Shown: piece after piece, positions 1-5,038 of the stretch | How the letters are laid out: each line of letters opens with the position of its first letter | How positions within the stretch are numbered: the first letter of the stretch is position 1 | Assembly (NCBI GenBank): GCA_007134175.1 | Contig: SLLF01000017.1 | Location: 1 to 10,457, forward strand | DNA from: Kiritimatiellia bacterium | GTDB taxonomy: Bacteria; Verrucomicrobiota; Kiritimatiellia; SLAD01 | Direction: 5' to 3' | DNA: 10,457 nucleotides | Made by a program: the position numbers and the translations under genes | The notes under the pieces: generated by a model | Database searches by the model: none | Told to the model about the DNA's origin: nothing | What the model saw: the letters and a program-made list of their open reading frames with translations, nothing else

Positions 1-479
1 CCAACGTTCCACTTCCGCAAGGCCTGAATATCGATGGAATCAACATTCAAGCTGCTATCAGAGGCGAGAAGGGCAAGGTCTGCACAAAGCGGTTCTGGCA
101 ATGGAATCGTTACACTCCGCTCGTTACCAGTAATGCAGCCGTGCGAGACGGGGACTGGAAGCTCGTCCGTCCAGCCATAGCAGAATCCATGGCGGTGCCA
201 TGCTGCGATCCCTGGCTGAGAATATCCATGTACGAACCGGAACGTCTCATCGAGAACGGACTGATTACCGATCCTGAACCACCCCGTTCTATTCCTGACC
301 CTCCACCACCGGAACTTTACAACATTGCCGACGACCCCCTTGAGGAAGTAAACTTGGCTGGCAGCCATCCAGATATCGCACATCAATTGCTTGTGGAACT
401 AGAGACGTGGTTCGAGGAAGTCGAACAAGAAAGAGCTACCATAGAAGATGAATGGTGGAAGAACCGAACCAATCATTAA
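1..479 (+). CDS. Sulfatase, C-terminal part (cut by window edge)
   Basis: This is the last 158 residues of a sulfatase of the alkaline-phosphatase-like superfamily, an enzyme that hydrolyses sulfate esters, typically on polysaccharides in this kind of bacterium. The frame is open from base 3 to the window edge, so the N-terminal half with the formylglycine motif lies outside. What is visible is the typical sulfatase tail: FWQWNRY near residue 33, then AVRDGDWKLV at residues 46-55 and ELYNIADDPLEEVNLA from residue 104, which matches the usual 'LYDL..DP.E..NLA' ending. The gene ends with TAA. The GTG at 141 is an internal valine codon in the AVRDGDWKLV motif, not a start. Base composition is near 50% G+C in the stretch I counted (361-420), lower than the minus-strand genes. 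It is convergent with the LacI-GH4 cluster. The family is secure; the substrate is unknown. Confidence 0.88.
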   Translation, partial: NVPLPQGLNIDGINIQAAIRGEKGKVCTKRFWQWNRYTPLVTSNAAVRDGDWKLVRPAIAESMAVPCCDPWLRISMYEPERLIENGLITDPEPPRSIPDPPPPELYNIADDPLEEVNLAGSHPDIAHQLLVELETWFEEVEQERATIEDEWWKNRTNH

Positions 480-537
480 GCCTTTGATGCCTCAACGACA
501 AAACGACGCCTAAAAGAAGCTGTTTTCCACTTTGCGA

Positions 538-573
538 TAGAGACCTAAACAGTGTCTATTTTCTTTTCTCTTT
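538..573 (+). terminator. Possible rho-independent terminator after the sulfatase gene
   Basis: Arms TAGAGAC (538-544) and GTGTCTA (552-558) pair with one mismatch around a 7-base loop. They are followed directly by a T-rich run, TTTTCTTTTCTCTTT. The position, about 60 bases after the sulfatase stop codon, suits a terminator for that gene. The stem is short and imperfect, so this is a moderate call. Confidence 0.4.
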
Positions 574-579
574 CCGTCC

Positions 580-595
580 GTAAGCGTGTAAGCGT
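580..595. repeat. Tandem repeat of an 8-mer (two copies)
   Basis: GTAAGCGT occurs twice head to tail in the convergent spacer between the sulfatase and the LacI gene. It is flanked on both sides by the CGTCC/GTCCG-like bases seen at 575-580 and 594-598. No function is evident. Confidence 0.55.
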
Positions 596-602
596 CCGAG
601 CA

Positions 603-653
603 CGCACCCCGTAGCCTCGGGCAGTTGATCGGTTATGCTGAAGCGGGGGTGCG
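603..653. repeat. Inverted repeat in the convergent spacer 480-684
   Basis: CGCACCCC at 603-610 is exactly complementary to GGGGTGCG at 646-653, with a 35-base interval. It lies about 30 bases beyond the LacI stop codon. It could be a large hairpin at the 3' end of the minus-strand transcript, but no T-run follows on the minus strand, so it is not a standard terminator. Apart from this, the tandem 8-mer and the possible terminator, I see nothing in the 205-base spacer. Confidence 0.35.
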
Positions 654-684
654 CCGTCGCCTCCGCTAGAAACGCATAGCCGGT

Positions 685-1692
685 TCAGGTTTCCGAGCCA
701 TCGCGCCATTCGGTTTCAATAAACGTGTGGTGCGCTCTGGCGGGGATACCGATTTGGTTGCGGTTAAGCAAGTCGGCCAGTATATCCACACAGGCGCGCC
801 CACACTCGGCCCGGTTTATGACGACGCCCGGATAGTTCACTGATCGGTCACCCGGCGCTATATCTAGACAATACCACCGGGGGAGCGGAATCCCCGTCAT
901 ACCCACCTTGAACAGATCCTCAGCCGGACGCAGCAGGGAGTAGAGACTGATAACGGCCTCGGGACGATGGCGACGGAACCAGGCATCCGCCTGGCTCGCC
1001 GACCATACGGGCAGCAGCAGCGGGGGAATGCGACCAAACTTTGCGCTAATACGCTGTTCAGCCAGAAAGGCCGCCAGCCACAAATGGTCCTTGCTGCGTT
1101 TGTTGGTATTAAGTATCAAGCCAACCCGGCTCCAGCCCGCCTGGCGAACGTGCGCCAAGAGATCGATCATGGAACGGAAAAAGTCAGGGGTGACCCGATG
1201 AATAGAAGGCTGCTCGACAAAATAACCGTAGGCCACCGCTGCAAACCGTTCCCAAGGCAGGGCCAGCGTGATTTGTTTACGGAACAGGGGCGCGATGATA
1301 AGGCCGTGGATATCGCGCGTTTGGGCGACTTGCGCAAAACGGTCGCCGTAGATGGCATCGCGGCCAAGCGGTAGACGGTCAATGCGATAGCCCAGTTCAG
1401 CGGCTCGTTGGTAAATGCCTTCGTCAAGTTGTTTATAGGGCCACGGCTGGCCTGAATCGTCGCCGATTACATATCCCATAGTCGCCCGCGCTACGGGAGC
1501 ACGCCGTTTCCGGCTCGCCACGAGCGCCGAGACCAGCGGGTTCGGCCGGTAGCCCATTTTTTGCGCCGTCCGGCATACCTTTTCTGTAGTGGCGGCTGAA
1601 ATGCGGGAACTGCCACGCAGCGCCAAAGAAACGGTACTCTGATGAACCCCCGCTGCCCGCGCGACCTGAAGCATAGTAACGGGCTCGGGCAT
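685..1692 (-). CDS. LacI-family transcriptional regulator
   Basis: A 335-residue DNA-binding regulator of the LacI/GalR family, likely controlling the adjacent glycoside genes in response to a sugar. The N-terminal helix-turn-helix covers residues 7-26 (MLQVARAAGVHQSTVSLALRG), followed by GYRPNPLVSAL (residues 48-57), the hinge region. The rest is a periplasmic-binding-protein-like sensor domain, and the length is normal for the family. The hinge reads NPLVSAL rather than the Escherichia coli-type NxxARxL, a variant I associate with Verrucomicrobiota-type regulators. The ATG at 1692 follows the GH4 stop by 7 bases, and its Shine-Dalgarno-like GGAGA lies inside the last GH4 codons, which suggests translational coupling. 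It is the last gene of the minus-strand cluster. A later ATG at residue 7 would still keep the HTH. Ligand and operator are unknown. Confidence 0.93.
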   Translation of the reverse strand: MPEPVTMLQVARAAGVHQSTVSLALRGSSRISAATTEKVCRTAQKMGYRPNPLVSALVASRKRRAPVARATMGYVIGDDSGQPWPYKQLDEGIYQRAAELGYRIDRLPLGRDAIYGDRFAQVAQTRDIHGLIIAPLFRKQITLALPWERFAAVAYGYFVEQPSIHRVTPDFFRSMIDLLAHVRQAGWSRVGLILNTNKRSKDHLWLAAFLAEQRISAKFGRIPPLLLPVWSASQADAWFRRHRPEAVISLYSLLRPAEDLFKVGMTGIPLPRWYCLDIAPGDRSVNYPGVVINRAECGRACVDILADLLNRNQIGIPARAHHTFIETEWRDGSET

Positions 1693-1699
1693 GACGTAT

Positions 1700-3115
1700 T
1701 CAGTTCTCCGGATGACGACGTCCAGCCCCTTTCGCCCCCCACTGCGGGGGCAGATGCGCGGCCTGAGCAGCCAGAAGGTCCGCCATCAGCGATTGAGCGT
1801 CCTCGATGTTGTTGACCAGGGGATCGGTACACAGGGCGCGTAACAGCATGTCGCGGTCACAGGCAACGGCCGCTTCGGCGGTGAGCTCGTGGGTATCCAG
1901 AATCTGTTGCTGCAACGCCAACAGGCCGCGCGGCATGGGCCCCATGCGGACGGGTGTGGGGCCGTTCATGTCGAGCGCGCAACGCGCCTCGAGGAAGGCG
2001 TCGTCGGCCATGTTGGTGACCGCGCCGCGATTGGGGCAATTGATATAAAAATATTTACCCAACCCCCCCCACATGCTTTCGATGATGTCGGTTGCATGGT
2101 CGGCATACTCTTGCTGGAAAAATTCAGCCATCGGTTTTTCGCCTGTAGCATAACGGACGGTTTCGCGGTACCGGTCTTCCATCATTACCTGCCGGTCAGG
2201 CGCATCGAAGACCATGATAGGCTCAGGCGCCACCGGCAGGACCCCCGTCCCCTGGAAGAATGTAACATATTCCTTTGCATGCGCAATACGATCCGGGTAG
2301 GTCCCGAAAAGATCCATCAGTTTCGCCGCGTAGGCGGGATTATTGCGGTGCTTCGACTTGGCATTATTATCGTTCCGGGTCGCGTCGTTGGTTATTTGTT
2401 CATCCAAAAGCCGGCGCCAGCGGGGCAGCATGTTCTGTCCCTGATAGGCAAACTGTGTTACCCACGTGAAATGGTTCACGCCCATGGTATGGAAAACAAG
2501 TCTGCGCTCAACAGCCGGCGGGATGCGCGAACATGTCTCATCCACGATCCCCAGCGCCTTCAGGTAGCTCAGCCGGTAGCGCGGTTCGTGCAGACCGTCG
2601 CATAAGGCAAAAGAGCGCACGCGGGGGGCGTAACGCATGAGTGCGATGCCCAGCACGGCCGTGGGATTCACCAGATTAATGAGCCAGGCCTCGGGGGCCA
2701 GCTTTTCCACATCGCGGACCATCTCCAATGCGCGCGGGACCTCGCGCAGGGATCGGAATATCCCGCCCGGGCCAATGGTATCCCCCGAACACATTCGTAT
2801 GCCATATTTCCGGGCCACCTCGCAGTCGACGCCGCGATAGTGCGTATTTTTCTCACTAAAGGTCAATATGACGAAATCGGCGTCGGCCAGAACCTCTTGC
2901 CGGTTGGTTGAGCCGATCAAGGTGGTGGGCGCCCGGGACTCGTCGATGGCGCGCCGGGCCAGCTCCATCATGTTCGCAAGAACAGCCGGGTCGGTATCCA
3001 CAAGGGCCAACGTGCCCCCGCGCAGCACCTCGCTCATGACCATATGCCAGATGGCCTTGCGGCCAAAAAAGAAACTTCCTGCACCGATAACCACAATTTT
3101 GGGATCAGCCCGCAT
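1700..3115 (-). CDS. Glycoside hydrolase family 4 (alpha-glucosidase/alpha-galactosidase type)
   Basis: A 471-residue GH4 enzyme. The family is cytoplasmic and cleaves glycosides by an oxidation-elimination mechanism needing NAD+ and usually Mn2+. The N-terminal Rossmann motif is clear (IVVIGAGSFFFG, residues 7-18), followed by GDTIGPGGIFRSLR (111-124) and INLVNPTA (146-153). By family analogy the metal ligands should be Cys172 in LCDGLHEP and His215 in GVNHFTW. The Cys motif differs from the common CHSV/CNS forms, so this is a divergent subgroup and the sugar and anomer cannot be given. No signal peptide is seen. The ATG at 3115 is preceded by AGAGGGG (3127-3133), with an 11-base alternating TA run filling the spacer. 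It lies 27 bases after the pseudopilin gene and 7 before the LacI gene. A G8 tract sits near residue 348. Confidence 0.9.
   Translation of the reverse strand: MRADPKIVVIGAGSFFFGRKAIWHMVMSEVLRGGTLALVDTDPAVLANMMELARRAIDESRAPTTLIGSTNRQEVLADADFVILTFSEKNTHYRGVDCEVARKYGIRMCSGDTIGPGGIFRSLREVPRALEMVRDVEKLAPEAWLINLVNPTAVLGIALMRYAPRVRSFALCDGLHEPRYRLSYLKALGIVDETCSRIPPAVERRLVFHTMGVNHFTWVTQFAYQGQNMLPRWRRLLDEQITNDATRNDNNAKSKHRNNPAYAAKLMDLFGTYPDRIAHAKEYVTFFQGTGVLPVAPEPIMVFDAPDRQVMMEDRYRETVRYATGEKPMAEFFQQEYADHATDIIESMWGGLGKYFYINCPNRGAVTNMADDAFLEARCALDMNGPTPVRMGPMPRGLLALQQQILDTHELTAEAAVACDRDMLLRALCTDPLVNNIEDAQSLMADLLAAQAAHLPPQWGAKGAGRRHPEN
1734..1751 (-). other. GC-rich hairpin near the GH4 3' end
   Basis: GCCCCC (1734-1739) and GGGGGC (1746-1751) form a perfect 6-base stem with a 6-base loop inside the last GH4 codons, about 40 bases upstream of the LacI start. 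It could tune expression of the downstream regulator, but it may be incidental in GC-rich coding DNA. Confidence 0.25.
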
Positions 3116-3133
3116 TATATATATATCCCCTCT
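3116..3133 (-). promoter_or_regulatory. GH4 ribosome binding site with a TA-repeat spacer
   Basis: On the minus strand AGAGGGG (3127-3133) is followed by an uninterrupted 11-base alternating TA run (3116-3126) and then the GH4 ATG. The run alone sets the Shine-Dalgarno spacing, already at the long end. Gain or loss of a TA unit would change translation efficiency. Confidence 0.5.
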
Positions 3134-3142
3134 AACTTTAAC

Positions 3143-3817
3143 TTATGGCAGCAACATGCGACTTGGAAAGCGATGACCGAACGGAACCGACCTTACCGCC
3201 CCCCCCAGGAGCAGCAGGTTGGCCTCATCCAAATGCCGGGCGTGAAGCATGTGCCTGGCCACGTCCGGATCGCCCCATGGCTGGTTCGGGAACAGAATCG
3301 TCCCTCCCCGTTGATCGCCCCATACAATCCATTCCGAATTGGTACGGCCTATTGACACCTGGAGCGGGAGGGGCGCATAGCTCGGATACTCGAGGTTTCT
3401 CATCCCGTTCATACCGTAGCTGGGGGCCACATGTTCCGGCCGTCTGGTGCTGAGCGGATTGTCGCGATCCGCCGGACAAGATAGAACCGTCCCCACAGGC
3501 TGACGTGCCGGTTGAATCGATAGATTTTCATAGCCCAAATACGGCCCGATGTCGGTCCACCACTGGCCTCGCTCCTCCCAGGGCCGCTGACTGGAAAGCC
3601 TGCAGGCGAGGGGTACGTATCCGCGATGGTCGGCCGCAAATTGCATCATGCCCACATGCATCTGGCGCAAGTTCCCACTGCAGACTACTTGTTGAGCGCG
3701 CCCGCGGGCGATACCCAGGCTCGGTATGACCAGAGACACCAGCAAACCGATGATTGCGATGACGACCAATAGCTCTACCAACGTAAATCCGGATCGGGTT
3801 GATATTGCGTCACGCAT
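3143..3817 (-). CDS. Pseudopilin-like protein with prepilin N-terminal cleavage/methylation signal
   Basis: A 224-residue protein of the type II secretion/type IV pilin-like class that is very abundant in Verrucomicrobiota and relatives. The leader MRDAISTRSG is followed by FTLVELLVVIAIIGLLVSLVI, a canonical prepilin peptidase site (cleavage between Gly10 and Phe11, Glu at +5) and hydrophobic helix. The body resembles the DUF1559-like proteins of these phyla: SGNLRQMHVGMMQFAADHRG after the helix, a SCPADRDNP segment, and HARHLDEANLLLLGGAVRSV near residues 192-211, equivalent to the usual 'RH.g.aNvlf.DGhv' ending. I chose the ATG at 3817 over the in-frame TTG at 3832 because it is the ATG right before the leader. 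It starts 1 base after the stop of the sulfatase remnant. A G8 tract occurs near residue 203. It probably sits in the inner membrane or a pseudopilus; its specific role is unknown. Confidence 0.87.
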   Translation of the reverse strand: MRDAISTRSGFTLVELLVVIAIIGLLVSLVIPSLGIARGRAQQVVCSGNLRQMHVGMMQFAADHRGYVPLACRLSSQRPWEERGQWWTDIGPYLGYENLSIQPARQPVGTVLSCPADRDNPLSTRRPEHVAPSYGMNGMRNLEYPSYAPLPLQVSIGRTNSEWIVWGDQRGGTILFPNQPWGDPDVARHMLHARHLDEANLLLLGGAVRSVPFGHRFPSRMLLP

Positions 3818-3818
3818 C

Positions 3819-4055
3819 TTAAAACCACTCAATTCTGCCGGTTACAATATGACCGGTCGTGAAGACCTCCAAGGTGTGTCCGCCCGAGCAGATCGTCCAC
3901 CAGCGAAACGCAACCCAGATACTATAGGCGGCGTCAAAAAGCCCGCCCTCCACCGCCAGGCGATCAATGTTTGGCGTACGGACCGGGAAGCAACCACGAT
4001 ACCCCAACCTGCCGTTCCTCGACTGATCCATCGTGATCAGCAGGATATTGCGCAA
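3819..4055 (-). pseudogene. Sulfatase remnant, N-terminal fragment
   Basis: A 78-codon open frame whose first 45 or so residues are a clear sulfatase N-terminus: RNILLITMDQSRNGRLGY, then RTPNIDRLAVEGGLFDAAYS, equivalent to the 'NILLIT.DQ.R...LG..G...TPNLDRLA.EG..F..AYS' start of the family. The next element should be the C/S-x-P-S-R formylglycine motif. Instead the frame reads SIWVAFRWW, then ICSGGH, and stops; the Arg and Pro are absent and nothing else of the roughly 450-residue enzyme follows. The other two frames after AAYS do not restore a recognisable sulfatase. A large internal and C-terminal deletion therefore seems likely. Its TTG at 4055 begins about 10 bases after the PEP-CTERM stop, and its TAA ends 1 base before the pilin ATG. 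It may still be translated as a coupling leader, but it cannot be an active sulfatase. Confidence 0.72.
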
Positions 4056-4065
4056 CCCGGAAACC

Positions 4066-4926
4066 CTACATTTCAATTCGACGCCGCAATCCCCAAAGCA
4101 TGAATCCACCACCAAGCAAGAGCAGCGTGGTGGTCGGCTCGGGAATCACGACTGCATCCCACGTGGTCCCCACGCGCATTTCCCCGAAGAAGACTTCAGA
4201 ATTGGTGTCACCGCCAAACGTGTTAAGACGAAAACCAAGCCGGTTGAAGTTGAGGTCTTCTCCTGGCCGCGAATTCGCCGTGAGTGCCCGGCTCTCAACC
4301 GACCCGCTCGGTTCCAGGGCCGAATCGGGATTGGCATAAACATGCACATGGGAATACTCCGTGCCGTTCCAGTCCAGATGCACGACAATCAAATGCGTCT
4401 GGTCGTCCCGGGTGTCCACGGCGGGGTCCACGTTGGTTTCGCTCCCGTCGCTGCGGGCTCGCACATGCCCATCATGACGCAAGGCCGCTCCCGGCGCATC
4501 CACATCATAATCTCCGCCATTTACAACCCAGAGCTGATTGTACCAGGAATTGATATCGTTCGGGGTGCTGCTTTGGTACAGGAAGGAGATGAAGATATCC
4601 TCGCCCCCCGCGTCAAAGCCGCGGGACAGCGCGTGATTTACCCCGACGTTCGGCGCCTTGATGGCCTTGCCGGACGCATTGGACATGGACACATTGCCAT
4701 GCTGGTAATTCAGACTGACGCTACTGACAATGTAATCCCTTGCCTGAAACCAGTTACTACTCCATCCGGTGCCCCCGGACTTGTTTGCCATTCCCTCGCC
4801 CACTGTATAATCAAAGCCCTCGTAGGCGATCAGGGTACCTTGGGCGGATAGCGTCAGCAACGCCATGGCGCCGCAAAAAACGCCGCCCAAGAATTTCTGT
4901 TTCACGCTGATTCGATCTGTCTTCAT
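4066..4926 (-). CDS. PEP-CTERM surface protein, LamG/concanavalin-like
   Basis: A 286-residue secreted protein carrying a PEP-CTERM sorting signal, the tag recognised by exosortase in bacteria that make exopolysaccharide. An N-terminal signal peptide (MKTDRISVKQKF, then GGVFCGAMALLTLSAQG) precedes LIAYEGFDYTVGEG, a start common in PEP-CTERM proteins with a concanavalin/LamG-like beta-sandwich. The C-terminus has VVIPEP (259-264), the hydrophobic stretch TTTLLLLGGGFMLWGL, and RRR. The frame is open further upstream, but the ATG at 4926 has a strong GGGGAG Shine-Dalgarno and starts exactly at the signal peptide, so the upstream codons are rejected. It sits 112 bases after the GH123-like gene and about 10 before the sulfatase remnant. 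A role in surface attachment or glycan binding is inference; no catalytic motif was recognised. Confidence 0.88.
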   Translation of the reverse strand: MKTDRISVKQKFLGGVFCGAMALLTLSAQGTLIAYEGFDYTVGEGMANKSGGTGWSSNWFQARDYIVSSVSLNYQHGNVSMSNASGKAIKAPNVGVNHALSRGFDAGGEDIFISFLYQSSTPNDINSWYNQLWVVNGGDYDVDAPGAALRHDGHVRARSDGSETNVDPAVDTRDDQTHLIVVHLDWNGTEYSHVHVYANPDSALEPSGSVESRALTANSRPGEDLNFNRLGFRLNTFGGDTNSEVFFGEMRVGTTWDAVVIPEPTTTLLLLGGGFMLWGLRRRIEM

Positions 4927-4930
4927 GTCA

Positions 4931-4938
4931 TCTCCCCT
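4931..4938 (-). promoter_or_regulatory. Ribosome binding site fixing the PEP-CTERM start
   Basis: AGGGGAGA on the minus strand lies 4 bases before the ATG at 4926. It decides this start over earlier in-frame codons reaching back to 5076. The 112 bases between this gene and the glycosidase stop are AT-richer and show no promoter I can defend. Confidence 0.65.
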
Positions 4939-5038
4939 ATGGTTATCGTTCTTATCTTCCGCACGAAACACACCGCAATTATCATCTTCATCAACTTTAT
5001 CCCATCCCATTCTGTTCGCAATCCCGAATCCATTCATA

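Noticed and set aside
1889..2605. Plus-strand open frame (238 codons) opposite the GH4 gene
   Set aside because: It is antisense to conserved GH4 motifs and has no homology signal of its own.
3818..3832. TTG start of the pilin 5 codons upstream of the ATG
   Set aside because: It lies within the end of the sulfatase remnant, lacks a ribosome site, and is not needed for a normal prepilin leader.
4033..4851. Plus-strand open frame (272 codons) opposite the PEP-CTERM gene
   Set aside because: It has no recognisable domain, and the opposite strand has a signal peptide, a PEP-CTERM tail and a good ribosome site.
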